Assembly: GCF_005771495.1 (NCBI RefSeq)
Contig: NZ_VAUW01000026.1
Location: forward strand, 1 to 62,496
Direction of reading: 5' to 3'
Source: Maribacter sp. ACAM166
GTDB lineage: Bacteria; Bacteroidota; Bacteroidia; Flavobacteriales; Flavobacteriaceae
DNA length: 62,496 nt
Under the pieces are notes generated by a model, which did not search any database, had not been told where the DNA came from, and saw only the letters and a list, made by a program, of their open reading frames with translations. Positions 24,023-32,531 of the stretch are shown here, piece by piece. Within the stretch, counting starts at the first letter, position 1. Every line of letters starts with the position of its first letter. Made by a program: the position numbers and the translations under genes.

Positions 24023-24967
24023 TTAGATATTATAAATTCTATCATATCGATTAGTAACTAAATCAATATACTTCTGTTTCATTGTTTGGGATAAAAAGGA
24101 ATTGTTAGTCCATTTTATAGCATTCCCTCTTTTCTTATAAAAACGATTGAATACACTTGAAATTTGTTTCTCGGTAAGCCCCAATCCTTTACCAAAATTT
24201 TCAAAATGTTCCCGATGAAGCTTACTTTTTTTCCCCGAGATGGTAAGTGCTAATTCTTCTTTGTCGTCAGGGTTGGCAATGGCTACGTTGAGTAGGTCAT
24301 ATGCAGGTGCTAAAAGCCATCCCGAAGTGGATTTGATCATAGAGAAGTTTTTAAGATGCATATCGTTGTTGCCTGTTAAAAAACTAAATAAGGTTAATTC
24401 AAAAAAGAATACCATATCCAATAGTGTATTTGCGGAATGGTCTCGTAACCCTTTCCCTACCTTTTCCATTGAACTTTTGTATTTGTCAAAGGCCTCTGTT
24501 ATTTGAAACATATCCAACATGTGAATTTTTTGATCATCTTCCGTTCTGTCTATGCGTCTCGTAATATAAGATAGTTCGCCAGATTGTAATCGAATCAAAC
24601 TAGAGGGTACGGTCTGTATTCCAAATGCTTCTGCAATGCGCATAGTTACATGTTCATTTTGTGGCATTTCGGGATACTCGGAGGAAGGTGGCTTAAAGAT
24701 GTAATTACCTCCTAAGGCACCAACAACGGTTAATCTAAAATTATCTGCATCTATAACCTTATTTAGTAATGACATAGACAACTTGGCCTGTACGCCTGGT
24801 ACAGATACACTTCGGTCAATGACATCCTTTGCCAATTCTGACATCTGATCTAAGGTGTATTCCAATTTTGGTGGTTCTTTACTTCCAAAAAAAGATAAAC
24901 TACAGCTTTCGTGAAATTCTGCTTGCCTGTTTATATACTCGTAGCAGTATAGGCATTTATGCTTCAT
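24023..24967 (-). CDS. hipT: HipT-like serine/threonine kinase toxin (HipA C-terminal domain)
   Basis: 314 residues. HipA-family kinases phosphorylate glutamyl- or tryptophanyl-tRNA synthetase and stop growth. An N-terminal zinc-finger-like segment (C5, C8, H19, C22) comes first, then the Gly/Ser loop RSVSVPGVQAKLS (about 52-64) where family members autophosphorylate. The kinase core has NYIFKP with K92, the catalytic region GNNDMHLKNF (D202) and the metal-binding Asp in APAYDLL (D224). The HipA N-terminal subdomain is missing and encoded by the preceding gene, as in the HipBST system. The start overlaps hipS by 11 bases. Confidence 0.85.
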   Translation of the reverse strand: MKHKCLYCYEYINRQAEFHESCSLSFFGSKEPPKLEYTLDQMSELAKDVIDRSVSVPGVQAKLSMSLLNKVIDADNFRLTVVGALGGNYIFKPPSSEYPEMPQNEHVTMRIAEAFGIQTVPSSLIRLQSGELSYITRRIDRTEDDQKIHMLDMFQITEAFDKYKSSMEKVGKGLRDHSANTLLDMVFFFELTLFSFLTGNNDMHLKNFSMIKSTSGWLLAPAYDLLNVAIANPDDKEELALTISGKKSKLHREHFENFGKGLGLTEKQISSVFNRFYKKRGNAIKWTNNSFLSQTMKQKYIDLVTNRYDRIYNI

Positions 24968-25292
24968 GATTTTCTTTTATGGGGTGTACACTTACAGCTC
25001 CTATACAATTTTGACAACAGGCAAGTAAAAGCCCCATTCGGTCATTTGGGTTTATCTTCCAGTTTTTGGTGGCTATGTTCAACAACCAACCTTCGGGAAT
25101 TAATCCTTCAAAAAAAGGAAAAAGTCTTTTATCTATATAAGGTGCTGTTCGAACTGGCATAGAAAACGTAAGGAACTGTTCTGGATGGTTAATGATGTAA
25201 TCTGTATCATATTGAAATATGTAGTCACCGTCATTGGTTTCTATAAGTTCACCGGCTTTATTATTGCCGTATAATATGGTAGCGCTCCTCAT
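24957..25292 (-). CDS. hipS: HipS-like protein (HipA N-terminal subdomain)
   Basis: 111 residues corresponding to the N-terminal 'couple_hipA' subdomain of HipA: LFPFFEGLIPEGWLL, DRMGLLLACCQNCIGAVSV. In HipBST of enteropathogenic E. coli this separate subunit acts as the antitoxin that neutralises HipT, whereas HipB augments it and represses transcription. The same role is inferred here. It overlaps hipB by four bases (ATGA) and hipT by 11, so the three are one transcript with coupled translation. Confidence 0.82.
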   Translation of the reverse strand: MRSATILYGNNKAGELIETNDGDYIFQYDTDYIINHPEQFLTFSMPVRTAPYIDKRLFPFFEGLIPEGWLLNIATKNWKINPNDRMGLLLACCQNCIGAVSVHPIKENHEA

Positions 25293-25516
25293 GGAGCATC
25301 ATTTTTATCACGTTCTAATGTTACACTTGGAATAGCAGCAAGCGTATGCCCGAACATACTGAGTATGAGATTGACCTTATCCATATTCAAGTTTGTTTTT
25401 CCTTGTTCTATTTTTCGAACTACTGTAAGGGCTACACCTGTACGTTCCGCAAATTCCCGTTGTGTGAGATTTACCTCTTTCCGGCGTGCTTTTACAAATT
25501 CAGACAAAGTACTCAT
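25289..25516 (-). CDS. hipB: HipB-like XRE family DNA-binding protein
   Basis: 75 residues with a Cro/C1-type helix-turn-helix (VNLTQREFAERTGVALTVVR, about 15-34) followed by EQGKTNLNMDKVNLILSMFG, the usual HipB/antitoxin form. It should repress its own operon by binding the three phased operators directly upstream. The start codon touches the first operator by one base. Confidence 0.88.
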   Translation of the reverse strand: MSTLSEFVKARRKEVNLTQREFAERTGVALTVVRKIEQGKTNLNMDKVNLILSMFGHTLAAIPSVTLERDKNDAP

Positions 25517-25615
25517 TATATGTTTTTAAATATAATTATAAGTAAATATACTAAATTATATGGTTTTACGTATAATATAGCTAAAAATAGTATAATTATA
25601 TGCGTTTAAGTATAA
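25516..25615 (-). promoter_or_regulatory. three phased operators upstream of hipB
   Basis: Three copies of TTATATGNNTTTANNTATAA start at 25516, 25556 and 25596, exactly 40 bp apart. Each is a partial dyad, TTATA-N10-TATAA. The spacing is close to four helical turns, putting the sites on the same face of the DNA. The sequences between them are also related (ATA and TAAA blocks), so the array is a 40-bp tandem repeat. E. coli HipB likewise binds several spaced short dyads. Confidence 0.7.
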
Positions 25616-26652
25616 AAACTACTATATCGTTACGTGCTATTAACTTGTTTTTGACATCCATTCAGAAAGATAAAACCATAATGTATAGAAAAATAAATTT
25701 TCTATACATAGCAGAAGAGATGTGCATAGATTCAAGTATTTTGTTTTCATTTAAGTAGAATTTGATTCTCAATTAGGTAACTGCGAATTAAATCAAATAA
25801 GTAAATTCCAACCATTGCCCTCCATTGCATTCTGGTCAAAGTGTATCGTTTGAAAAGGTATTGAACACCATCCATTTTAAGGCAACTAAAATGAATGAAG
25901 TTCGCTTTACAATCTGCTATTTATACCTGTATAGTTATTGGTTAATCTTTTTATTTTCAACAGCTATCAACTTAAGTACCCCAATATGTATCCCTCCCTT
26001 TTCCAATACCAAAGAAAACCGATTTATTCTTAGACGGATTGCATAACCAGGCTGCGCTCTTTTTATAAACCCTTACTAAGCCTAAATCAGTACAAGTAAT
26101 AGCTATCGAAAAAGGGAGGCGTGAAGGCACTATGGGAAGTAAAAGGATTAATTGACCTACAAACCAAAAGGGGTTATTGTCAATTGTTTGTATCTGAGTT
26201 ATCGAAAAAGGGATAACGCTCTGGATATAAAAAATAAAAGAGTTTTAAGGTCTATTGTTTGATTTTGATGTGAACCAAAGGTACAGCGTGTTTGTATTTT
26301 GAAGAGAGCTTTTGCGAAGGAGAAATGTATAGCAAGAGGGTAACACGCTAAAGCGATGTTACATTTTATAACCATTTGTTTTTTAGACTTTTACACTCTT
26401 ATTTGAATTTAGAGTATTTCAATTTTGCGACAAATCGGCTGCGAGCTCCTATAAACAGGTAGAAATTTGCGACAAAACTCAATACAATGAAACAATCGTA
26501 TGGCATTGAGTGCTTAAAAATCAGTAAATTGAAAAATGAGGAATTTACCGCTAAACTTTTTTAAAAAAACCCTGTGAAGCCCTTTTTTAGCGCAAATCTT
26601 TCAGGATAAAAGGAAATTGTAAATTTAAGCTATCAAAACAGAGCAATTTATT
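25616..26652 (+). other. 1.0-kb gene-free part of the element, with short repeats
   Basis: No credible coding frame; a 73-codon open frame at 25825-26046 has no recognisable features. TATCGAAAAAGGGA occurs twice as a direct repeat (26104-26117 and 26200-26213). TTTGCGACAAA occurs twice close to the end of the integrase gene (about 26424-26434 and 26467-26477). The region may be decayed cargo or hold recombination or replication sites. Confidence 0.4.
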
Positions 26653-27894
26653 TTATTGCTTTTCGAAGGCTTTTGCTATATGTTGATTGGCGAGTTTGTC
26701 CTTAAGTATAGCCATATCTTCCTCCACCTTTGAGTCAATAATTTTCGCATAGTGCTGGGTAGTCCGTAAATTTTTATGACCTAACATTTTCCCCACCGTT
26801 TCAATAGGTACGCCATTGGTCAGGGTAACAGTGGTGGCAAAAGTATGACGGGCTAGGTGCGTGGTGAGGTTCTTTTTAATATCGCAGCGGTCGGCAATTT
26901 CTTTAAGGTAGGCGTTCGACTTCTGATTGCTCAATACAGGAATCGCACAATCTTTATTGACAACTTTAGGGTGGTTCTTATATTTTTCTATAACTGCTAT
27001 GGCAGTAGGTAAAAGTGGAATGGTGAAACCTGTGTCTGTTTTGGTACGTTTAGATTTAATATAAAAACTACCATCCTCATTTTGGTAAATTTCTTCAGGC
27101 TTTAAACTTTGCACATCCACATAGGCCAAGCCTGTAAAACAACAGAGCACAAACATATCTCTGACAATGCCTAAACGCTCGCTCTCAATCTCTTTGTCTA
27201 TAAGTCGTTGTAATTCTTCTTTGGAAAGAAATTCGCGCTCTACGGTCTTAAATTGTACTTTGTAATTGTAAAAGGGGTCTTTAGCAAGCCAATCATTGGC
27301 AACGGCAATACGGACTATCTTTTTAAAATTGTTGACGTACTTTAGAGCGGAATTATGATTGCAGGTCTTTGTTACTTTCAAAAAATACTCAAAGCCTTTG
27401 ATGAATTTTAAATCAATGTCCTTTACAGGAATGTCAGTTCGCCTATATTCAGATTTAACATATTCTGCGACATGGCTCTTGGTCGTGAAATAGCGTTTCC
27501 ATGTGCCAAGGGCAAATTCAATCCCCACCAATTTTTCCATTTGTTGGTTATGCTCGTCAAAGAGCTGAATCAGCATTTTATATTTTTTATCCTTTCCAAG
27601 ATATTTTTCTTTAACATCATGGACCGTAAAAGGCTCGCCATCTTCAACAAGATGGTGTTGAATCTTATTTAGTTTATGACGAATGGTCGCCATAAATTTA
27701 TTGAGTTCTTCCGCTTCGTTGTCTTTTCCCTTTAATTTATTCATCCGGGAATCCCATTTGGACGGGTCTATTTTTCGGTTCAGACTTATAGAGGTTCGCC
27801 TCCCATCTACCGTAATCCTTAGGTATAAGCCAGCTTTTCCGTTTTTGTCTCGGCGTTCGTCCTTTAAGTAAAAAAGTATCGAAAATGAATTCAT
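26653..27894 (-). CDS. tyrosine recombinase (phage integrase family, Bacteroidota type)
   Basis: 413 residues. Residues about 1-85 form an arm-DNA-binding domain (FYLKDERRDKNGKAGLYLRI), about 100-200 a SAM-like core-binding domain, and about 220-400 the catalytic domain. HLARHTF holds the His-x-x-Arg pair, LGHKNLRTTQHYAKI the later His and the Tyr nucleophile. The first catalytic Arg is absent: the usual GLR box reads CCFTGLAYVDV, a substitution also common in Bacteroidota integrases such as IntDOT. It lies 240 bases from the ssrA 3' end, its likely target, and points away from it. Confidence 0.92.
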   Translation of the reverse strand: MNSFSILFYLKDERRDKNGKAGLYLRITVDGRRTSISLNRKIDPSKWDSRMNKLKGKDNEAEELNKFMATIRHKLNKIQHHLVEDGEPFTVHDVKEKYLGKDKKYKMLIQLFDEHNQQMEKLVGIEFALGTWKRYFTTKSHVAEYVKSEYRRTDIPVKDIDLKFIKGFEYFLKVTKTCNHNSALKYVNNFKKIVRIAVANDWLAKDPFYNYKVQFKTVEREFLSKEELQRLIDKEIESERLGIVRDMFVLCCFTGLAYVDVQSLKPEEIYQNEDGSFYIKSKRTKTDTGFTIPLLPTAIAVIEKYKNHPKVVNKDCAIPVLSNQKSNAYLKEIADRCDIKKNLTTHLARHTFATTVTLTNGVPIETVGKMLGHKNLRTTQHYAKIIDSKVEEDMAILKDKLANQHIAKAFEKQ

Positions 27895-27902
27895 CTAATT
27901 TT

Positions 27903-28023
27903 AGGTGTCGATTATGACTACTTAAAGGTAGATAAAACAAATTATATAAAATCATAATTATCTAAAAAAGAGTGAATTACAAGGAAATCGACACCACTTT
28001 TGTATTTTATAAATAGGTGTCGA
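27903..28023. repeat. three GGTGTCGA motifs between integrase and ssrA (possible arm sites)
   Basis: GGTGTCGA appears at about 27904 and 28016 and inverted (TCGACACC) at 27988-27995. They lie between the integrase start and the attachment site, where arm-type binding sites of the integrase or its own operator would be expected. Function is inferred from position and repetition only. Confidence 0.45.
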
Positions 28024-28077
28024 ATTGGTGACTTTTTATATGGTATTGTTTGGGTATATATGAAACCATATAAAATG

Positions 28078-28112
28078 AAAAACCCTGTTAATCAAATGAT
28101 TACAGGGTTTTT
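28078..28112 (-). terminator. present terminator of ssrA, supplied by the element
   Basis: AAAAACCCTGT pairs with ACAGGGTTTTT (11-bp stem); on the minus strand it ends in TTTTTCATTTT. It begins 23 bases after the tmRNA 3' end and lies inside the element. Confidence 0.8.
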
Positions 28113-28135
28113 GGTATAAAATGATACCATTCTAG

Positions 28136-28534
28136 TGGAGCCGGAGGGATTCGAACCCTCGTCCAAACAAGTAATTAAAATGCTTTCTACATGCGTAGTG
28201 TCTGATTAATTTTCGACATGTACCTGACCAGAAACCGCCCAATACACACTTATCTTCTTAAGGTTTTAGTGGTACCGCCAAAGTGAGCGGGTACCCTTGT
28301 GTTGACTTTTCTGGTGCCCCTATAAGAATCGCCGTCAACAAGGGCTGTTCAGGAACATCTCGCTTCCCTACCTGGTAGGGACGAGGCTAAATCCTACTGT
28401 AATTCGGATTAAGCGGCAAGAGCGTAATTATTTTCGCCAACTAAAAGTTTGAAAAATGATATTAACGAGCTGTTTCTCAGCGCTCGGCATGCTTACATTC
28501 CAACTAGTCTCGTTGTCAAAAACCGGTCGGCCCC
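28136..28534 (-). ncRNA. ssrA: tmRNA (transfer-messenger RNA)
   Basis: About 399 nt. The 5' end GGGGCCGACCGG pairs with the 3' end CGGCTCC to make the acceptor stem, and the 3' end has a T-arm-like GGGTTCGAATCCCTCC. The tag reading frame (28409-28438 on the minus strand) encodes GENNYALAA and stops with TAA; the ALAA ending is the protease recognition signal. CCA is not encoded. tmRNA rescues stalled ribosomes. Its 3' end serves as the integration site of the adjacent element, which restores the gene on insertion. Confidence 0.95.
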
Positions 28535-28899
28535 TTCAATGAGTTAAATCGCTTTACCGATTGTAAACGAATTGAACCCTGAGCGTAGCCGATGGGCTAA
28601 CACTCTTAATCCAATTCTCTCATGATTTTTTTCAAAGAACATTTTTTTTTGGGCGTTTCCTTTTTTACAAAAAGGTCGGGCTTGCAGCAGTATATGGTAC
28701 TTACCTATATCCCTAACGCAAAAAAAAACTTGTTTCCATTTCAGGCATTTCATCTTCATTCAATATAAACTGAGTTGAGATGCCTGATTCGAGCAGCAAA
28801 GCTAACAAAAGTTTATGAACCCTTGTAATTTTTCTTCGCAACGAAGTCGATGTGCCTTTATTTATATAATTTAGTGCAATATTTATACCAAAAGACCCT
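28535..28899. other. 365-bp intergenic region, promoters of ssrA and the dehydrogenase gene
   Basis: No convincing gene; minus-strand open frames here look like noise. The ssrA promoter should lie just right of 28534. Upstream of the dehydrogenase, TATATAATTTAG (about 28863) is AT-rich and may be part of its promoter, but no perfect TAnnTTTG box was seen. Confidence 0.4.
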
Positions 28900-30105
28900 A
28901 TGAAGTTCGGAATCATTAGAGAACGTAAAAACCCGCCAGATCGCAGGGTAGTATTATCGCCAACGGCCTGTCAAAAAGTCTTTAAAACATATCCGAAAGC
29001 AGAAATAATAGTCGAACCGTCACCTATTCGAGCTTATGCAGATGATACCTATGAACAATTAGGTTTTAAAGTCGCAGATGATATGCTAAATTGTGATGTG
29101 CTACTGGGTGTAAAAGAAGTTCCGATCGAAGCACTAATTCCAAACAAGAAGTATTTTTTCTTTTCACATACGATAAAAAAGCAACCTTATAATAGAGATT
29201 TGCTATTGGCAGTTTTAGAGAAAAACATCGAACTCTATGACCATGAAGTGATTACAAATACGCAAGAACAACGAGTGGTCGCTTTTGGTAGGTACGCGGG
29301 TATTGTGGGTGCTTATAATGGATTTAGAGCATACGGACTCAAATATGGATTATTTAAATTGCCTAAAGCAAATGATTTACCCGATCAAGAGGCGCTTATA
29401 ACTTTACTAAAAAATCTAAGATTACCAAATATAAAAGTTCTTTTAACTGGTAGGGGTAGAGTAGGTAATGGTTCTAGAGAAATGCTTGATGGTATGGGTA
29501 TGAGAAGGGTGAATGTTACCGAATATCTTGAGGAAATTTTTGAGGAACCGGTCTATTGTCAAATAGATGCAATGGAATACAATAAGCGAGAGGATGGTAT
29601 TCGAGGGAATAAAGCGAGTTTCTTTTCTAACCCAGCAGAATATAAATCCAATTTCTTCCGCTTTGCCAAGGTGACTGATTTTTATATTGCAGGCCATTTT
29701 TATGGACAAGGTTCACCCTATCTTTATACAAGGGAGGATGCAAAGCATCCTGATTTTAAAATTAAGGTAGTAGCAGATGTGAGTTGTGATATTGATGGTC
29801 CTGTGGCAACTACCATAAGGCCTTCAACTATTGCAGACCCTATTTATGGATATGATCCAAAATCAGCATCTGAAACCGATTTCAAAAATACAGATGCGAT
29901 TGCTGTGATGGCGGTAGATAATCTCCCTTGCGAACTTCCTCGTGATGCCAGCGAAGGATTCGGTGAGGCGTTCATTAAAAATGTAATCCCTGCCTTTTTC
30001 AATGGTGATAAAGATGGTGTGCTGCATCGTGCGCGTATGACCCAAAATGGAATATTGACCGAGCGTTATGCCTATCTTCAAGATTATGTAGATGGTAAAG
30101 AATAA
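28900..30105 (+). CDS. NAD(P)-dependent oxidoreductase, alanine/saccharopine dehydrogenase family
   Basis: 401 residues. The N-terminus FGIIRERKNPPDRRVVLSP, followed by VKEVP and FFFSHTIKKQ, is the substrate domain of the alanine dehydrogenase/transhydrogenase (AlaDh_PNT) superfamily in the form seen in saccharopine dehydrogenases. A Rossmann region with LLTGRGRVGNGSREML lies at about 185-200. The ending contains CDIDGPVATT and DNLPCELPRDAS, also typical of lysine-forming saccharopine dehydrogenase. A role in lysine metabolism is plausible; the substrate is not certain. It is divergent from ssrA and monocistronic. Confidence 0.8.
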   Translation: MKFGIIRERKNPPDRRVVLSPTACQKVFKTYPKAEIIVEPSPIRAYADDTYEQLGFKVADDMLNCDVLLGVKEVPIEALIPNKKYFFFSHTIKKQPYNRDLLLAVLEKNIELYDHEVITNTQEQRVVAFGRYAGIVGAYNGFRAYGLKYGLFKLPKANDLPDQEALITLLKNLRLPNIKVLLTGRGRVGNGSREMLDGMGMRRVNVTEYLEEIFEEPVYCQIDAMEYNKREDGIRGNKASFFSNPAEYKSNFFRFAKVTDFYIAGHFYGQGSPYLYTREDAKHPDFKIKVVADVSCDIDGPVATTIRPSTIADPIYGYDPKSASETDFKNTDAIAVMAVDNLPCELPRDASEGFGEAFIKNVIPAFFNGDKDGVLHRARMTQNGILTERYAYLQDYVDGKE

Positions 30106-30404
30106 ATGATTGAAGCAACATTAGCAGTTGAGACAAATTTATTTTCTTAATTAATTTACGCTCTTATAAAAGATTTGAATTGGATAACAGCGCCGGTAAC
30201 GAATCAAGAGCTTAAAAGAAGCTATTTGAACATGGAATAGGCACTTTTACAATTGGAAAATAAAAAAATGAATAATCTTCATCTTTTTATTTCTTTTGGA
30301 CATGATTACCAAAAAAACAGCATATCCAAAAAAGACAAGTACAATTTTACACTAAGATTTTACTTGATTTTGATAAGGAATTCTGCTATAATGGTTGTTG
30401 CACA
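30106..30404 (+). other. 300-bp intergenic region
   Basis: Between convergent genes. No gene, clear terminator or repeat was identified. Confidence 0.4.
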
Positions 30405-31520
30405 TTAATCTGTCTTAATATTCCATTGTATAATAGGCTGCACTTTCGGAGCTATAAAACAACCCAAAGCTTTTAATTTCAAGGTGATTTCATCTTTGTG
30501 TGCCAAGGTTTTTAATGACACTTTTTTTGTTTCTCCAGCGCCAATTTCAAAAACTGGAGAACTATCATAAAATGAATATTCAGATTCGTTTTGGAATAGT
30601 AAATCACTACTAGTTACATTTTCAAGTTCTAATTCAAGTACTTCGGTGTTTTTGATATAGCTTGCCTTTTTTACCACAATACTAACTTGTAAGAGTGGTG
30701 TTAGAAATTCTTCCTTACCTACCATTAAATCATTGTAAACGGCAACTGTTCTCCCTGCAAAAAGTGCTTCTTGCATACTTTCGATACTTTTTTCTTTTGC
30801 AAACACCAAGGTGATAGGTCGCTGATTTCCTTTAACAGTATAATCCCAATCGATAAGTCCGTGAATATCACTAGTGCCCATAATCGTCAAATTATGTTCC
30901 AAAGCTAAGGCCAGTGACTCTTGTGCGTAATCGACAGAATTAATCACTTCGATACCATGTAACTCCCTATTTTTTATGCGTTCTTTTTGAAAACCACTCA
31001 ATATCGGGTTACCTTTAGGGGCTTGATTGTGCCAAGCTGGATGGTTCCAAAATACAAATGCTCCTTGCTTTTTGGCTTCTGAGAATGCCGCTTCAGCTTT
31101 ATCTTGAAGAATCGGGTTTGCATCTTTGATAAAAACAGCATTGTTGTGCCCTATTGGAGCACTTCTAGTAATCTCAGAGCCATGAATAATTAAAAGGTCA
31201 TGTTCCTTGGCTTCTGCCATTGCTATTTCGTAAGACCTATTTCTATCTGGGTGGGGAATATCTGCTAGATGGGGTTGATACTCTAAATGCTCCGTTAGTG
31301 AGATGGCATCCAGATTGTCACGTAGTGCTTCCATCACTCGAATGTTGGGCCATACATATCCATCAGAAAAAACTGTGTGAATATGTAAATCGGTCTTTAA
31401 ACTTTTATATCCTGGAATATCTGGAAAAGAAAGGGTTCGAGAACTTTGATGTTCATGTTCTTGCGCAGTAACAAACACAGAGATTAAAAGAAAACAAATA
31501 AGGTATAGTTGGTTTTTCAT
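30405..31520 (-). CDS. exported PHP-domain phosphodiesterase (Sb-PDE-like)
   Basis: 371 residues with a signal peptide (about 1-19, ending VTAQ). PHP metal-site motifs: TDLHIHTVFSDG (about 44-55), SLTEHLEY, IIHGSEIT, NHPAWH and GTSDIHGLI. The C-terminal 100 residues look like a beta domain. Related secreted enzymes such as Sb-PDE hydrolyse phosphodiesters including haloalkyl phosphates. It may serve phosphorus scavenging along with the phosphatases at 13645-17176, but no Pho-like repeat was seen upstream. Confidence 0.82.
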   Translation of the reverse strand: MKNQLYLICFLLISVFVTAQEHEHQSSRTLSFPDIPGYKSLKTDLHIHTVFSDGYVWPNIRVMEALRDNLDAISLTEHLEYQPHLADIPHPDRNRSYEIAMAEAKEHDLLIIHGSEITRSAPIGHNNAVFIKDANPILQDKAEAAFSEAKKQGAFVFWNHPAWHNQAPKGNPILSGFQKERIKNRELHGIEVINSVDYAQESLALALEHNLTIMGTSDIHGLIDWDYTVKGNQRPITLVFAKEKSIESMQEALFAGRTVAVYNDLMVGKEEFLTPLLQVSIVVKKASYIKNTEVLELELENVTSSDLLFQNESEYSFYDSSPVFEIGAGETKKVSLKTLAHKDEITLKLKALGCFIAPKVQPIIQWNIKTD

Positions 31521-31536
31521 ACTAAGGTTGTTTACC

Positions 31537-31544
31537 CAAATATA
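31537..31544 (-). promoter_or_regulatory. -7 promoter box (TATATTTG) for the PHP phosphodiesterase
   Basis: The reverse complement CAAATATA lies 16 bases upstream of the start codon at 31520 and matches TAnnTTTG. Confidence 0.5.
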
Positions 31545-31599
31545 TGGAAATCAACTTGTTTTAATGGTTAGGCTTTGTGAATCTAAGATTAAAAAACAG

Positions 31600-32505
31600 T
31601 TAATTGATCAAAGACACCCCAATACCAAAAGTGGTTTGTCTATGGTTATAATCAATAAGCGTTTCTCCATACCCATCAAAGAATTGTAAATGGCCATTGA
31701 AATTTTCGAAAATGGGGAACGACCAGTTCAATTGTAGACTTCCCCTATTTTGATCACCGATGTTTAATGAATGCCTGACAATTACTTTGAATCGTTGTCT
31801 TCTCCAATCATAGGTAACATTGGCTTCTCCTCTTCCTATAAAGTCTGAAATATTTTCATTATCGTCTATCTTACTACCTATCCGCACCCATGGTTTTAGC
31901 ATTACCTGCCAATTACCACGGTCAAACCCTGCATGAAAGGCAATACGGTTCCAGCTTCTTGATATTGGGTCAGATTGACCGTTGGATTCATGAATTAACG
32001 CAACACCGATCATTTTGATTTGAAACCCAAGAAACGGGAATTTGATCGGGAAATTGGCTATTATTTCTGGCTGGTAGTTTAATTCCCTAAAAGGTCTTGA
32101 GCGCTCTGTGTTATAAATTTGCCAATAGGCCGTTTGGGAATAGCCCACCCATAAATCCATATGTCCATCTAACATATTGTGAAATATTTTTGTTTTAAGA
32201 CTGAGCTGAAATTTTGCTTCTACATCATTTAGGCTTACTGGGGTATCCAAAGTTTTATTTGAATTTTCAGCTTTTGGAAATTCGTTAGGATTTGTTGAAT
32301 ATTTTGCGACGTTCAGATAAATGGGCTTGTACGAGGTAATTAAAAAGGTGCCCCTATGATATTCATCTCCTAATTCCCATAATTCAGACAAGCTTTTACT
32401 ATTCTTAACCATCCAATCCTCTTCTTCAATATCTTGTGCTAAACTTTGGAGGTTGAAAAATAAAAATAGAGTAAAACTAAATGTACACAGTATTTTTTTG
32501 AACAT
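31600..32505 (-). CDS. pldA: outer-membrane phospholipase A
   Basis: 301 residues with a signal peptide (ending LQSLAQ, about residue 24) and a barrel of amphipathic strands. The OMPLA catalytic signature is present: IHESNGQSDPISRSWNR holds the His-x-Ser-Asn-Gly motif and the downstream Asn of the Ser-His-Asn triad. The enzyme hydrolyses phospholipids that reach the outer leaflet of the outer membrane after damage. The gene stands alone, 79 bases from the PHP gene in the same direction. Confidence 0.92.
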   Translation of the reverse strand: MFKKILCTFSFTLFLFFNLQSLAQDIEEEDWMVKNSKSLSELWELGDEYHRGTFLITSYKPIYLNVAKYSTNPNEFPKAENSNKTLDTPVSLNDVEAKFQLSLKTKIFHNMLDGHMDLWVGYSQTAYWQIYNTERSRPFRELNYQPEIIANFPIKFPFLGFQIKMIGVALIHESNGQSDPISRSWNRIAFHAGFDRGNWQVMLKPWVRIGSKIDDNENISDFIGRGEANVTYDWRRQRFKVIVRHSLNIGDQNRGSLQLNWSFPIFENFNGHLQFFDGYGETLIDYNHRQTTFGIGVSLIN

Positions 32506-32531
32506 TAAAGTGTTTTAAAAATGTAAAATTA

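Larger units (their letters stand above)
23891..28134. mobile_element. 4.2-kb integrative element at the ssrA 3' end carrying a HipBST-type module
   Basis: The element is bounded by a 14-bp direct repeat of the tmRNA 3' end (23891-23904 and 28135-28148). It contains a tyrosine integrase next to ssrA and a three-gene toxin-antitoxin operon, with about 1 kb without genes. It carries its own replacement terminator for ssrA (28078-28112), while the old terminator sits outside the far boundary. No transfer, replication or structural genes are present, so it is either a minimal element mobilised by another or a remnant. Confidence 0.75.

Noticed and set aside
24023..25292. Reading hipS and hipT as a single HipA gene split by a frameshift
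   Set aside because: Each has its own start with an overlap typical of coupled genes, hipT has an additional N-terminal Cys-rich segment, and the split matches known HipBST operons.
25825..26046. 73-codon open frame in the gene-free part of the integrative element
   Set aside because: It has aromatic-rich, low-complexity content without a recognisable domain or start context, and AT-rich DNA yields such frames by chance.
28544..28916. Minus-strand open frames between ssrA and the dehydrogenase gene
   Set aside because: Their composition is unlike that of neighbouring proteins and they overlap the expected promoters of ssrA and the dehydrogenase gene.
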